Source of the DNA: Pedobacter steynii | GTDB lineage: Bacteria; Bacteroidota; Bacteroidia; Sphingobacteriales; Sphingobacteriaceae | Assembly: GCF_001721645.1 (NCBI RefSeq) | Contig: NZ_CP017141.1 | Location: forward strand, 2,170,001 to 2,234,000 | DNA length: 64,000 bases | Reading direction: 5' to 3' | Shown: positions 18,240 through 27,550 of the stretch, piece after piece | Numbering within the stretch: the first letter of the stretch is position 1 | Layout of the letters: every line of letters starts with the position of its first letter | Position numbers and translations under genes: made by a program | Notes under the pieces: model-generated | The model's database searches: none | What the model saw: only the letters and a program-made list of their open reading frames with translations | What the model was told of the DNA's origin: nothing

Positions 18240-19124
18240 TTATTTGAAGGTATTAAACTTTCCAAAAACACCAAGAGGTAACTTTATTCCGGAGGTGGCC
18301 TGTAAGAACAGTTCTCCTGTTTCCAGGTTTTTTACCTGAGGGAAAGATGTTTTAATCAGGTTCTCTACAATCACTGAAGAAAATCCTAAGGAATACGTAT
18401 TCAGGATTAAGAAGTGTTCTTCTTCATCCAATAACTGCACAACATCCTGCATCATTTCCTGAATGTGATCTTCCAGTTTCCATTTCTCTCCATTTGGACC
18501 ATGTCCAAATGCAGGAGGATCTAAGATAATTCCGTTATATTTTTTACCGCGTTTTAATTCTCTTTTCACAAACTTTAAAGCGTCTTCTACTACCCAGCGG
18601 ACATCTTTAAGGCTAGATAATTCCTGGTTTTCATTGGCCCAGTTTACCACCTGTTTGATCGAATCTACGTGTGTGGTATCTGCGCCGGCAGCTTTTGCAA
18701 TAAGTGAAGCTGCACCGGTATAAGCAAAAAGATTGAGCACTTTTGGAACTGGAGTTTTGAATCTCCTGACACAGGAAGAGATATAATCCCAGTTTACTGC
18801 CTGCTCAGGGAAAACACCTACATGTTTGAAAGAGGTGAGTCCTAAACGAAGGTTGATGCTTACTTCTTCATTTTTATAGTTTACATTCCACCGGTCTGGC
18901 AGATGTGCCGAGCTTTTGATCCATTCACCAGTGGTTGCTGAGCGTCCTTTGAACCGGATATGGGTTGCTTTTTTCCATTCCTGTTCAGAAAGGACCTTTT
19001 TCCATACTGCCTGAGGCTCAGGTCTGCACAACACGAGGTTGCCAAAGCGTTCTAATTTTTCAAAATCACCACAATCAATCAACTCATAATCTTTCCAGTG
19101 TGTGGGTGTTAACAGGCTTATCAT
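18240..19124 (-). CDS. Class I SAM-dependent methyltransferase (RlmI/RlmK-like)
   Basis: 294 residues. Residues about 120-240 form a Rossmann methyltransferase: VLNLFAYTGAASLIAKAAGA binds SAM (motif I), THVDSIKQVVNWANEN carries the acidic ribose-binding residue, and GIILDPPAFG is the motif IV that in RNA and nucleic-acid methyltransferases holds the target base. The N-terminal part is shorter than in E. coli RlmI and no PUA domain is obvious. It is probably an rRNA methyltransferase, but the target is unknown. It lies 14 bp downstream of the MlaF-like gene on the same strand. Confidence 0.8.
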   Translation of the reverse strand: MISLLTPTHWKDYELIDCGDFEKLERFGNLVLCRPEPQAVWKKVLSEQEWKKATHIRFKGRSATTGEWIKSSAHLPDRWNVNYKNEEVSINLRLGLTSFKHVGVFPEQAVNWDYISSCVRRFKTPVPKVLNLFAYTGAASLIAKAAGADTTHVDSIKQVVNWANENQELSSLKDVRWVVEDALKFVKRELKRGKKYNGIILDPPAFGHGPNGEKWKLEDHIQEMMQDVVQLLDEEEHFLILNTYSLGFSSVIVENLIKTSFPQVKNLETGELFLQATSGIKLPLGVFGKFNTFK

Positions 19125-19138
19125 AAAAATATGGGTAT

Positions 19139-19891
19139 TTAAAATTTGTCTTTTGCAGCTTTCATAAAGCGGCTTGCAAAAACAAAATCATTTAGTTCTT
19201 GAATATCAGTATGGGCGATCTCTTTGTTTGATCCTTCCCAGAATTTTTTTCCTTCGTGTAAGAATAGGATGTAATCACCAATTCCCATCACTGAGTTCAT
19301 ATCATGGGTTACTACGATGGTGGTGGTGTTGTACTCTTCTGTCAGCTCTTTGATGAGCTCATCAATCACGATCGAGGTTTTGGGATCCAGCCCGGAGTTG
19401 GGCTCATCCACAAAAAGATATTTAGGGTTCATGGCAATTGCGCGGGCAATTCCTACACGCTTTTTCATCCCTCCGGAAAGCTCGGCCGGGAAAAGTTTAT
19501 TTTTTCCACTCAGGTTTACCCGCTCCAGACAGAAATTTACACGATCCAGTTTTTCTTTACGTTTCTGATCGGTAAACATATTTAAAGGGAACATGATATT
19601 TTCTTCTACCGTCATGGAATCAAAAAGTGCTGATCCCTGAAAAAGCATGCCGATCTCTTTTCTGATCTCAATCTTCTCCTCAAAGTTCATGGTCGTAAAT
19701 TCACGGCCATCGTATTCTACACTTCCTTTTTCAGGATGATGTAAACCAATCATACACTTTAAAAGCGTCGTTTTTCCGGAACCGGAGCCACCGATAATCA
19801 GGTTGGTTACACCGGGTTTAAACTGTCCTGAAATTCCTTTTAAAACTTCATTTTCTCCGAATGATTTGTAAATATCCTTGATTTCGATCAT
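19139..19891 (-). CDS. ABC transporter ATP-binding protein, MlaF-like
   Basis: 250 residues. Walker A GGSGSGKTT, signature LSGGMKKRVGIARA and Walker B YLFVDEPNSGLDP are intact; the GGMKKR signature and the DEPNSGLDP wording are typical of the MlaF/TTG2A family that drives phospholipid or lipid transport across the envelope. The ATG overlaps the stop of the MlaE-like permease gene by four bases. The MCE-domain protein (MlaD) of the complex is not in the window, so it must lie elsewhere. Confidence 0.87.
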   Translation of the reverse strand: MIEIKDIYKSFGENEVLKGISGQFKPGVTNLIIGGSGSGKTTLLKCMIGLHHPEKGSVEYDGREFTTMNFEEKIEIRKEIGMLFQGSALFDSMTVEENIMFPLNMFTDQKRKEKLDRVNFCLERVNLSGKNKLFPAELSGGMKKRVGIARAIAMNPKYLFVDEPNSGLDPKTSIVIDELIKELTEEYNTTTIVVTHDMNSVMGIGDYILFLHEGKKFWEGSNKEIAHTDIQELNDFVFASRFMKAAKDKF

Positions 19892-20622
19892 AGTAATAAC
19901 TGGGTTACGATGTAATCACATGCCAGAATAGTAATACAACTTACTACAACGGCTCTTGTACTTGCCTGTGCTACTTCCAGTGCTCCGCCTTTCACATAAA
20001 ATCCTTCATAGGCAGGAACAGAGGTAATGATGAAACCAAAAACGAATGCTTTTACCAGGGCAACAACGATGGTATAAGGGTTAAAGTCTGTGGTAATCCC
20101 CTGTACATACTCAGCAGCAGAAACAGCTCCTGACAACGTTCCTCCGATATATCCGCCACCGATACTCAATACCATTGATAAGATCACCAATAAAGGGACC
20201 ATGGTAATTCCTGCAAGTACTTTTGGCAGGATCAGGTATCCGGGAGAATTGATTCCCATTATTTCCAGAGCATCAATCTGTTCACTCACGCGCATGGTGC
20301 CAATTTCTGAGGAAATGGCAGATCCGATTTTACCAGCCAGTACAATTGCGGTAATGGTTGGACTAAGCTCCAGGATACTGGAGTCACGGTTTACAGAACC
20401 AATAATGGTTTTAGGGATAAAATCACTAACAAGCTGAAAGGCAATCTGCAAGGTCATTACCGCTCCGATAAAGGTAGAAATGATGGCGATCAGGCCGATA
20501 GAGCCAACGCCGATAAAGTCCATTTGCTTAAAAATAGCCTTTATATATATACTTAACTTTTCCGGCTTTCTGAATACAGCCTTCAGTAAAAGGATGTATC
20601 TGCCAAAATTGGTGAAATTCAT
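19888..20622 (-). CDS. MlaE-family ABC transporter permease
   Basis: 244 residues with about five or six membrane helices. The conserved MlaE signature is visible: SSEIGTMRVSEQIDALEIMGINSPGYL, spanning about residues 108-135, which contains the EQIDAL coupling helix that touches the ATPase. In proteobacteria MlaE works with MlaF and an MCE protein to move phospholipids between membranes. It is co-transcribed with the MlaF-like gene. Confidence 0.88.
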   Translation of the reverse strand: MNFTNFGRYILLLKAVFRKPEKLSIYIKAIFKQMDFIGVGSIGLIAIISTFIGAVMTLQIAFQLVSDFIPKTIIGSVNRDSSILELSPTITAIVLAGKIGSAISSEIGTMRVSEQIDALEIMGINSPGYLILPKVLAGITMVPLLVILSMVLSIGGGYIGGTLSGAVSAAEYVQGITTDFNPYTIVVALVKAFVFGFIITSVPAYEGFYVKGGALEVAQASTRAVVVSCITILACDYIVTQLLL

Positions 20623-20806
20623 TTAATGAAAAATTAGCTATGGTAATAATGCAATAATACTACAAAGAAACAACAAAAATTGTTGTGACATTCTTTATTT
20701 ATTAAATAATTATTTCGCTTACCGGGTGTTTTGTCCTGTTTTAACTGGTCAAATGACTATAGAGTATATGGCATTTTACGTAATATTGCTGCCAAATTGA
20801 GATAAA

Positions 20807-21496
20807 ATGAATGCTGTAATCACAGGTGCTACCAGAGGAATCGGGAAAGCCATCGCTATTAAACTGGCGGAAAACGGATATGATCTTGCGGTTTGTTCCA
20901 GAAATGAAAATGAACTGGCTGCTTTGAAAAAAGAATTGAAATATACCGGGACTAATGTATTCACTTATGTGACAGACCTGGGGAGTAAAGAAGCGATATA
21001 TAAATTCTGTGCGTCCGTACAGCAGCAGATGCCGGAACTGAATGTTTTGGTGAACAATGCCGGTGTTTTTTTACCGGGAATGCTCCTGGATGAGGCCGAT
21101 GATTCCCTGGAGAAACAGCTGGATCTGAACCTTTTGGCTCCTTATTATCTTTCTAAATACTTTGGTAAAATGATGCGTAAACAGCAATCCGGGCATATTT
21201 TTAACATTTGCTCTGTTGCCAGCAAAGAAATTGTAGCAAATGCAGGGAGTTACAGTGTAACTAAATCGGCCTTGCTCAGTCTTAATGATGTATGCAGAGG
21301 GGAGTTAGCTGAATACAACGTTAAAGTAACGGCCATTTTGCCGGGATCAACATTGACCTCATCATGGGAAGGAACAGAAATTCCTGCTGAGCGTTTTGTA
21401 CAACCGGAAGATATTGCCAATACCTTATACACTATTTTAAACTTAAGTAATGGTGTAAATGTTGATGAAGTAACCCTGAAGCCAATACAGTTTTAA
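20807..21496 (+). CDS. Short-chain dehydrogenase/reductase
   Basis: 229 residues, a classical SDR length. The cofactor motif GATRGIGKAIA is at residues 7-17, NNAG follows in VLVNNAGVFLPG, and the catalytic set is seen as Ser in NICSVAS and Tyr-Lys in SYSVTKSAL. Arg in CSRNENEL after strand 2 suggests NADP. The short length and sequence resemble sepiapterin-reductase-like or 3-ketoacyl reductase-like SDRs. It stands upstream of the PspC-type cluster on the same strand, 34 bp apart. Substrate unknown. Confidence 0.85.
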   Translation: MNAVITGATRGIGKAIAIKLAENGYDLAVCSRNENELAALKKELKYTGTNVFTYVTDLGSKEAIYKFCASVQQQMPELNVLVNNAGVFLPGMLLDEADDSLEKQLDLNLLAPYYLSKYFGKMMRKQQSGHIFNICSVASKEIVANAGSYSVTKSALLSLNDVCRGELAEYNVKVTAILPGSTLTSSWEGTEIPAERFVQPEDIANTLYTILNLSNGVNVDEVTLKPIQF

Positions 21497-21514
21497 AGAA
21501 AAAATAAATAAAGA

Positions 21515-21522
21515 AAAGGAGG
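21515..21522 (+). promoter_or_regulatory. Strong Shine-Dalgarno sequence before the PspC gene
   Basis: AAAGGAGG ends eight bases before the ATG at 21531. It is an almost perfect anti-16S match. Few other genes in this window have one, in line with the weak use of Shine-Dalgarno pairing in Bacteroidetes. Confidence 0.7.
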
Positions 21523-21530
21523 ATAGTATT

Positions 21531-22301
21531 ATGGACAAGCGATTATTTAGAAACGAGCACGACAAAGTAGTAGCAGGCGTTTCATCGGGAATTGCAGAGT
21601 ATATGGAGGTTGATGTAACCATAATCAGGCTGTTGTTTGTACTCTCCACTATATTTTTGGTGGGTACAGGGATATTGGTATATCTTGTGATGTGGATTGT
21701 TGTTCCGGTAAATAATGACCCGGCAGCAAGATTCTCGAGATTCAACGAATTTTATAAAGGACAGAAAAACAATCCGTTTAACTCACCAAACGCGTTTACG
21801 CAACCACAAAATACAGCTGAACCTACAGGAACCCCTGCTGGTTCTTCCACAGGATGGACTTCGTCGACCGTAGACGAGGATCCTTTCAAAGCAAGTCCTA
21901 AGGTGGAAGAATTTGGTAAACCTTTTCAGAAAAGCAACAATGAAACCGGAAGGACGGTCGGTGGTCTGTTCCTTTTAGTAATCGGAATCTACTTTCTGAT
22001 GAATGAGTTCAACATCATTCCGTTCTGGTTTAGCCTGGGCAAATTATGGCCATTGGTTTTTGTAGCTATCGGAGTGAGCTTCATCATGAAAGGGAAAAAC
22101 AAGAACGCATGGGAAACCTGGAAAAGTCAGCAGGAACAAGCTAATGCAGGAACTCAGTTTAACAGCTCAACGGATCCGGGAGCTCCCGTGAACCCTGTAA
22201 ACCCGGTAAGTCCTGAAGCAGGTTCACCTTCAGTGAATCCGGAACCAGGTTCAGGTACTGATACCCCTGCAGACGACAGGTTTACTAAACATGACAATTA
22301 A
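21531..22301 (+). CDS. PspC domain membrane protein
   Basis: 256 residues. The N-terminal 60 residues form a PspC domain: KRLFRNEHDKVVAGVSSGIA, then a membrane helix ending VMWIVVP. A Pro/Thr/Ser/Asn-rich linker (about 75-140) leads to two more membrane segments (about 145-185) of the LiaI/DUF5668 type, and a Pro-rich tail. PspC proteins take part in envelope stress responses. The gene is followed by a LiaF-like and an RDD protein gene, probably one operon. It has an unusually good Shine-Dalgarno site. Confidence 0.85.
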   Translation: MDKRLFRNEHDKVVAGVSSGIAEYMEVDVTIIRLLFVLSTIFLVGTGILVYLVMWIVVPVNNDPAARFSRFNEFYKGQKNNPFNSPNAFTQPQNTAEPTGTPAGSSTGWTSSTVDEDPFKASPKVEEFGKPFQKSNNETGRTVGGLFLLVIGIYFLMNEFNIIPFWFSLGKLWPLVFVAIGVSFIMKGKNKNAWETWKSQQEQANAGTQFNSSTDPGAPVNPVNPVSPEAGSPSVNPEPGSGTDTPADDRFTKHDN

Positions 22302-22319
22302 AAATCTAAATCTATACAG

Positions 22320-23252
22320 ATGAAAACGGATAGAATTATATGGGGTATTATACTGTTGTTTATCGGCGGTGTGCTCCTTCTCGAAAACTTTAATATTATT
22401 GATTTTTACTGGCGTAGCGTATTTCGCTTCTGGCCTATATTTCTGATCATTGCCGGTGTAAATATTCTGTTCAGCAGAAATAAATCACAGGTAGGGGGGA
22501 TGGTTTCTATCGGTGTTCTGGTGATTACCTTATCCATGTTGTTTATCAAAGGACAACAAGTACCTGAAAGCAGAGAACGTTGGTTAGGTGACCGCATTAA
22601 AGAGGACATCAACTCCGAAGAAAATTATGAAGAACTTCATTTTTCGGAGCCGTATGCAGATTCTTTAGCTAAAAAGGTCATGCTGAATATTTCCGGTGGA
22701 GGAACTTCCTTCGAGTTAAAAGGCGAAACCGATAGTCTGATTTCAGCTGACGTTCAGAAAAGAGCGGGAGTGTTTTCTTTGCAAAATGTAGTAACGGACA
22801 GCCTGAGTACCCTGACTTTTAAAATGAAAGGGAAATCAGGATGGTCGATGGGTGAAGGGGGGAACGATGTAGACCTGAGGTTAAACAAGAATCCGGAATG
22901 GGATATTCATATGAGTATGGGTGCCGGAGAAGTGGATTTCGATTTTTCAGAATACAAAGTGCGTACTTTTAATTTTGATGGAGGTGCAGCTGCACTGGAC
23001 ATTAAGGTTGGTGACCTGCTTCCCATCACTGATGTGAATGTAAAAACAGGTGTGGCAGATGTTAAAATCAATGTTCCTAATGCATCAGGATGTCGCATTA
23101 AAACTAAAACAGGACTTTCTGCGAAAGATTTTAACGGATTTACCAAATTGAAAGACGGAGTATACGAAACGCCAAATTACAGCACTTCCACTAAAAAAAT
23201 ATTTATCAATTTGGATGGAGGATTGAGTAACTTTGAAGTGAAGCGTTATTAA
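22320..23252 (+). CDS. LiaF-like envelope stress protein with DUF5668-type membrane part
   Basis: 310 residues. Residues 1-75 carry two to three membrane helices with the repeated LLFIGGVLLLENFNI and FRFWPIFLIIAGVNILF pattern of LiaI/DUF5668 domains. The second half (about 110-310) is a beta-helix-like region with regularly spaced short strands, such as MGAGEVDFDFSEYKV and DGGAAALDIKVGD, as in LiaF/DUF4097-type domains linked to the response to cell-wall-active agents. It sits 18 bp after the PspC gene; the pair probably senses or buffers envelope damage. Confidence 0.78.
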   Translation: MKTDRIIWGIILLFIGGVLLLENFNIIDFYWRSVFRFWPIFLIIAGVNILFSRNKSQVGGMVSIGVLVITLSMLFIKGQQVPESRERWLGDRIKEDINSEENYEELHFSEPYADSLAKKVMLNISGGGTSFELKGETDSLISADVQKRAGVFSLQNVVTDSLSTLTFKMKGKSGWSMGEGGNDVDLRLNKNPEWDIHMSMGAGEVDFDFSEYKVRTFNFDGGAAALDIKVGDLLPITDVNVKTGVADVKINVPNASGCRIKTKTGLSAKDFNGFTKLKDGVYETPNYSTSTKKIFINLDGGLSNFEVKRY

Positions 23253-23286
23253 GCGCTAAATTTCATTAGCATATAAACATTTAGTA

Positions 23287-23907
23287 ATGGAAAGTCCTGT
23301 TAAAGGAGAATATACAGTTGTCATTAACGGAAAGCCTACAGGCCCTTATCCATTAACATCACTACAAAGCTTAGACATCCTTCCGGGAACTTTTGTGAGA
23401 AAACCTGGGATGGACGATTATAAAGAAGCTCACGAGTTCCCGGAACTTCGTGAGCTTCTTGGTTTTACTTATAGCAAGACTGCACCTCAGTACTTTGCTT
23501 CTTTTGATCAGCGTTTGCTGGCTTCAGTTATAGATTATTTCTTTATTACCATTGGTTATACCATCCTGGTATTGATGAGTTTCCTCTTTTTAGGAGATAA
23601 AAATGAAAGGATTGCTGCGGCTGTAATTGGCTTGCCGATTGTGCCGGTTGTTAAATTCTTTTATAGCAGTATTGCCGAAGCTTCCATCAAACAGGCCACT
23701 ATAGGAAAATCATTACTGGGGATCAAAGTGACCAATATGGAAGGAAACCCAATCAGCCTGAGCAATTCCTATGGTAGGAATGCGGCAAAAATACTATCGG
23801 TACTTCCTGTCTTCTTTGGTTACCTGTATAGTTTCCTAAACCGGAAGCAGCAATGTTTTCATGACCTGATTGCGGACACACTGGTGACTAAGGAGAGGCT
23901 GATATAA
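23287..23907 (+). CDS. RDD family membrane protein with N-terminal GYF_2-like domain
   Basis: 206 residues. Residues about 7-58 resemble the GYF_2 domain (VINGKPTGPYPLTSLQSLDI followed by a VRKPGMDDY segment). The rest is an RDD domain with three membrane helices; the family name-giving residues appear as Arg in FDQRLLASVIDYFF, then Asp in the same helix, and Asp in CFHDLIADTLV. RDD proteins are small transporters or channels, some linked to Na+/H+ antiport. It follows the LiaF-like gene at 34 bp. Confidence 0.83.
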   Translation: MESPVKGEYTVVINGKPTGPYPLTSLQSLDILPGTFVRKPGMDDYKEAHEFPELRELLGFTYSKTAPQYFASFDQRLLASVIDYFFITIGYTILVLMSFLFLGDKNERIAAAVIGLPIVPVVKFFYSSIAEASIKQATIGKSLLGIKVTNMEGNPISLSNSYGRNAAKILSVLPVFFGYLYSFLNRKQQCFHDLIADTLVTKERLI

Positions 23908-23920
23908 TAAACATAATCTT

Positions 23921-23928
23921 TATCTTTG
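23921..23928 (+). promoter_or_regulatory. -7 element of the ispG promoter
   Basis: TATCTTTG is an exact match to TAnnTTTG, but no TTTG is found 19-21 bases upstream. The transcript would begin near 23935, which makes the ATG at 23952 more likely as the start than the TTG at 23937. Confidence 0.4.
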
Positions 23929-23951
23929 CATCGTATTTGCACCCTAAACTG

Positions 23952-25919
23952 ATGGAAGAGGTATTTGTTCAAAAAGAGTTAAATGGTGGATATTGCAATA
24001 GCTTAACGCAATATTCGAGGTTCCTGACCCGCGAGGTAAACATAGGTGATATCCCTATGGGAGGCTTAAATCCGATCCGGATCCAGTCTATGACTACCAC
24101 AGATACGATGGATACTATAGGCACCGTTGAGCAAACCATCCGAATGGTGAATTCAGGCTGCGAATATGTACGAATCACAGCGCCAAGCATTAAAGAAGCT
24201 GAAAATCTGGCCAATATCAAGAAAGAACTGCTTTTTCGAGGATACAAAGTTCCGCTGGTAGCAGATATCCATTTTACCCCAAATGCGGCAGAATCTGCGG
24301 CAAGAATTGTAGAGAAAGTAAGGGTTAATCCGGGCAACTACGCAGATAAGAAACGTTTTGAAAATATAGAGTATACCCAGCAAGCCTACCAGGCGGAGCT
24401 GGAAAGGATTTATAATAAATTTACCCCTTTAGTTAAAATCTGTAAAGAATACGGTACAGCCATGAGAATTGGTACCAACCATGGTTCTTTATCAGACCGG
24501 ATCATGAGTCATTATGGAGATACGCCAAGAGGAATGGTCGAATCGGCTATGGAGTTTATCCGTATGTGCGAGGATCAAAATTACTATAACCTGGTGATCT
24601 CTATGAAAGCCTCCAATACCCAGGTGATGGTTCAGGCGTATCGCCTGCTCGTTGCTACAATGGTTAAAGAAGGGATGAATTATCCTTTACACCTGGGAGT
24701 AACAGAGGCTGGTGACGGAGAAGATGGTCGTATCAAATCTGCAGTCGGTATCGGTACCTTATTAGAAGATGGCCTTGGAGATACCATCAGGGTATCTCTT
24801 ACGGAAGATCCGGAGTTTGAAGCGCCTGTAGCGAAAGCACTGGCCTTAAGGTATGAAAACAGAGCAGTAGCCTCTGATGTCGCTCCTGAACAGGAAAAAA
24901 TCAGGATACAGGATTTGCCATATCAGCCTTACGAATACAACCGCAGGCAAACGAATCCAGTACAACATATCGGCGGACATCATCATCCTGTGGTGATGTT
25001 GGATGTATCAAAAGAAAATTTAAAAGATCCTTACTTCTTAGGTGCCGTGGGTTATAAATATAGTGCCGGATTGGACAAATACAATATGGCTGATCAGGCC
25101 TGTGATCTGGTTTACCTGGGTGATGGGCTTCCGTCCTTCTCCTTTCCGGGAAATCTGAAGCAGATCTATAACCACCAAACCTGGCTTAGCCTTAAAGATA
25201 AAAATAACTGTCACCCTTTAATTAGTTTCTCTGCATATGAAAATACAGCCCTAAAGGATGAAGAGCTGAATCTGGTAAGTATAGATGCTGTTGAGGCATT
25301 AAATGCCAACCTGGAAATTCTTAAGGAAAATGTAGTGTTGGTTTTGGAGACCAATTCCCTGCATGGAATGGCTGCACAAAGAGAATTCTTTATCAAATTG
25401 ATAAAAAATAATCTCCAGGTTCCGGTCATCATCAAAAGAAACTACCCCGATCTCGATGCGGATGATTTAATGTTGTACGCGGCAACCGATCTTGGGGCGC
25501 TCTTTACCGATGGACTTGGTGATGGAATATGGATCAATGCTGCGGAAACAGTTGGCCTTCCTTTAATAAACTCTACCAGTTTCGGAATCTTGCAGGCTAC
25601 CCGAACCCGGATTTCTAAAACGGAATACATCTCTTGTCCAAGCTGCGGACGAACGTTATTCGACCTTCAGGAAACCACTCAGTTGATCCGCTCCAGAACC
25701 GATCATTTAAAGGGGATTAAAATTGGAATCATGGGCTGCATTGTGAATGGCCCGGGCGAAATGGCAGATGCTGATTATGGTTATGTTGGTACGGGGCCTG
25801 GAAAAATCACGTTATACCGCGGTAAAGAAGTGGTGAAGAAAAACGTAGGGGCAGAACGGGCGCTGGATGATCTGATTGACCTGATCAGAGAAGATGGAAA
25901 CTGGGTTGAGGTTAAATAA
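23952..25919 (+). CDS. ispG: 4-hydroxy-3-methylbut-2-enyl-diphosphate synthase (long form)
   Basis: 655 residues from the ATG chosen here; an in-frame TTG 15 bases upstream was rejected. IspG makes HMBPP from methylerythritol cyclodiphosphate, the sixth step of non-mevalonate isoprenoid synthesis. The N-terminal TIM barrel (about 20-290, with VRVNPGNYADKKRF and LGVTEAGDGEDG) is followed by a large inserted domain (about 310-540), which marks the long form of plants, Chlamydia and Bacteroidetes. The [4Fe-4S] ligands are Cys562 and Cys565 (CPSCGR) and Cys596, with the following GPGE Glu as expected. It is a single-gene unit. Confidence 0.93.
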   Translation: MEEVFVQKELNGGYCNSLTQYSRFLTREVNIGDIPMGGLNPIRIQSMTTTDTMDTIGTVEQTIRMVNSGCEYVRITAPSIKEAENLANIKKELLFRGYKVPLVADIHFTPNAAESAARIVEKVRVNPGNYADKKRFENIEYTQQAYQAELERIYNKFTPLVKICKEYGTAMRIGTNHGSLSDRIMSHYGDTPRGMVESAMEFIRMCEDQNYYNLVISMKASNTQVMVQAYRLLVATMVKEGMNYPLHLGVTEAGDGEDGRIKSAVGIGTLLEDGLGDTIRVSLTEDPEFEAPVAKALALRYENRAVASDVAPEQEKIRIQDLPYQPYEYNRRQTNPVQHIGGHHHPVVMLDVSKENLKDPYFLGAVGYKYSAGLDKYNMADQACDLVYLGDGLPSFSFPGNLKQIYNHQTWLSLKDKNNCHPLISFSAYENTALKDEELNLVSIDAVEALNANLEILKENVVLVLETNSLHGMAAQREFFIKLIKNNLQVPVIIKRNYPDLDADDLMLYAATDLGALFTDGLGDGIWINAAETVGLPLINSTSFGILQATRTRISKTEYISCPSCGRTLFDLQETTQLIRSRTDHLKGIKIGIMGCIVNGPGEMADADYGYVGTGPGKITLYRGKEVVKKNVGAERALDDLIDLIREDGNWVEVK

Positions 25920-26032
25920 CCAATCCGATTTGTATTGTCACAATTCTGTGTATATAAGTTAGTTATTACCTTTCTAACTCTCTTTCTTATATTTTTTTTC
26001 AGCATCTTAGAGTTCTAAAAACCTTATTGATC

Positions 26033-26542
26033 ATGAAAAAAATATTTGTATTAACCTTGTTTGTGAGCTTATTCACATTAGTAACCGCGTCTGCACAGGA
26101 AAAGAAGAAAGCAAGTCCTCCGGCAAGCGTAAAAGAAACCACCAGTTCTGGTACTACTATAAGCATTGACTATAGTCAGCCTTCTGTAAAAGGAAGAACT
26201 ATAGGTGTAGAAATTGCTCCTTTTGGTAAGGTATGGCGTACCGGCGCAAATGAAGCCACAGCATTTGAAGTTAGTAAAGCCGTAAAAGTTCAGGGGAAAG
26301 ATCTTCCTGCAGGCAAGTATGGTTTATATACCATTCCTGGAGAAAAAGAATGGACCATTATCTTCAACAAAACCTGGAAACAGTGGGGAACGAACTATAC
26401 CGAAGCTGATGACGCACTACGCGTGGTGGTAAAACCAGGAAAAGCAACCACACCAACAGAACAAATGACCTTTAAAATTGAAAAATCAGGTAAAGTAAAT
26501 TTGTTATGGGGTACAACTGTGGTAGCCTTTACTGTAAAGTAA
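26033..26542 (+). CDS. DUF2911 family exported protein
   Basis: 169 residues from the ATG; an in-frame TTG six bases earlier is possible. The N terminus is a signal peptide ending ASAQ. The body matches DUF2911, a Bacteroidetes-rich family, with the conserved segments SIDYSQPSVKGR, GKVWRTGANEATAFE and LPAGKYGLYTIPGEKEWTII. No function is known for the family; the pattern of strands suggests a small beta-sandwich in the periplasm. A large terminator-like hairpin follows the stop. Confidence 0.85.
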   Translation: MKKIFVLTLFVSLFTLVTASAQEKKKASPPASVKETTSSGTTISIDYSQPSVKGRTIGVEIAPFGKVWRTGANEATAFEVSKAVKVQGKDLPAGKYGLYTIPGEKEWTIIFNKTWKQWGTNYTEADDALRVVVKPGKATTPTEQMTFKIEKSGKVNLLWGTTVVAFTVK

Positions 26543-26546
26543 GCAG

Positions 26547-26636
26547 AAAAAAGAGATATGTTATGAAAAGGCCTAGGAATTTTGCCCTCCTTCAGGGCAA
26601 AGGTTCCAGCCTTTGAATAATCTATCTCTTTTTTAT
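26547..26636. terminator. Long composite terminator hairpin
   Basis: An outer stem AAAAAAGAGATA pairs with TATCTCTTTTTT at the far end, enclosing a second imperfect arm (AAAGGC with GCCTTT) and a tight inner hairpin TTTGCCCT/AGGGCAAA. It lies between convergent genes and could act on both strands. It is longer than the simple terminators elsewhere in the window. Confidence 0.6.
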
Positions 26637-26656
26637 GTAATAACTTTTTAATGTGA

Positions 26657-27478
26657 TCATTTCTCCAAAAATGCCAATGTTCGCTCACATACCTGTTTCA
26701 AATGAGCAGGTAACTCCGATTCTTTATATGGATGTGAAGCCCCGAAAACATGGTTTGCTCCCTCAATCTTGTATATCTCTGCTTTCAACTGCTTTTGAGC
26801 TAATTCCTGTGCTACTGCAAACTTTACATTCACATCCTCATCACCATGTATAATCAGCCAGGGTATACTTACCCGTTTTGCCGCGTCTAAAATGTCAAAT
26901 GCTTCTTTGTGGGCTTTAAAATCAGCCAGCAAAGTACTATTTAAAGGCATTTTTTCTTTTGTGCGTGCATTCTCTACGAATATCTGTCCTGTCTTTTCCC
27001 ATTCTTCTTCCTGATCAGTTTTCCATAAACTGGAGAAATCGGCGATTGCAGCCCAGGTAATCAGCTTGCTGATCCTGGAATCATTGGCCGCCTGAAGAAT
27101 CGCTAAGCCACCCCCGCGACTATGGCCAATTAAATAGATCGATGCCTGTGGGTAATGCAAATTTGCATACTCAACAATATCATTCAGATCTCTCAGTTCT
27201 TTACTCACCGTATTCGATGCAAAAGCTTCGAGGTCGGTCACATCCTTTAAGTTTTCAGGCCTAACCCCGCTGTGTGACAGGTTAAACTTCAAATATCGGT
27301 ACCCTTTTTCTGCAAAATAACCGGCAACCAGATGATGAGCACCCCAATCTTTGAAACCTTTGAAGCCATGAACAAAAATTATTAAGGCTTGATTTGTGTG
27401 TTTATCGTCATAAGTACAGTCGCCAATAATGAGTTTGCCTGAGGAACCTTTTAATGTAAACTGCTCGTTTATAATCAT
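26657..27478 (-). CDS. Alpha/beta hydrolase (dienelactone-hydrolase-like)
   Basis: 273 residues. The oxyanion region LIIFVHGFKGFKDWG comes first, the nucleophile elbow is GHSRGGG with the catalytic Ser in the middle, a late Asp lies in LIIHGDEDVNVKF, and the His in GANHVFG completes the triad. There is no signal peptide, so it is cytoplasmic. Substrate unknown; similar proteins are esterases, acyl hydrolases or dipeptidyl-peptidase-like hydrolases. It is divergent from hemA; a Fur-like palindrome lies between them. Confidence 0.82.
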   Translation of the reverse strand: MIINEQFTLKGSSGKLIIGDCTYDDKHTNQALIIFVHGFKGFKDWGAHHLVAGYFAEKGYRYLKFNLSHSGVRPENLKDVTDLEAFASNTVSKELRDLNDIVEYANLHYPQASIYLIGHSRGGGLAILQAANDSRISKLITWAAIADFSSLWKTDQEEEWEKTGQIFVENARTKEKMPLNSTLLADFKAHKEAFDILDAAKRVSIPWLIIHGDEDVNVKFAVAQELAQKQLKAEIYKIEGANHVFGASHPYKESELPAHLKQVCERTLAFLEK

Positions 27479-27550
27479 ATATATAAATTTAAAAGGTGTT
27501 TAACCTATATAACAAACATAAAGGAAAGATGTTTAGACAAGTGTTTCATT

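Noticed and set aside
23937..23951. TTG start for ispG
   Set aside because: Lies only eight bases after the -7 promoter box; the ATG at 23952 gives the normal family N terminus.
26007..26018. TTAGAGTTCTAA palindrome before the DUF2911 gene as a Fur-like box
   Set aside because: Half-site spacing is two bases instead of the pattern at sites A-D, and the outer ATTT/AAAT arms are missing.
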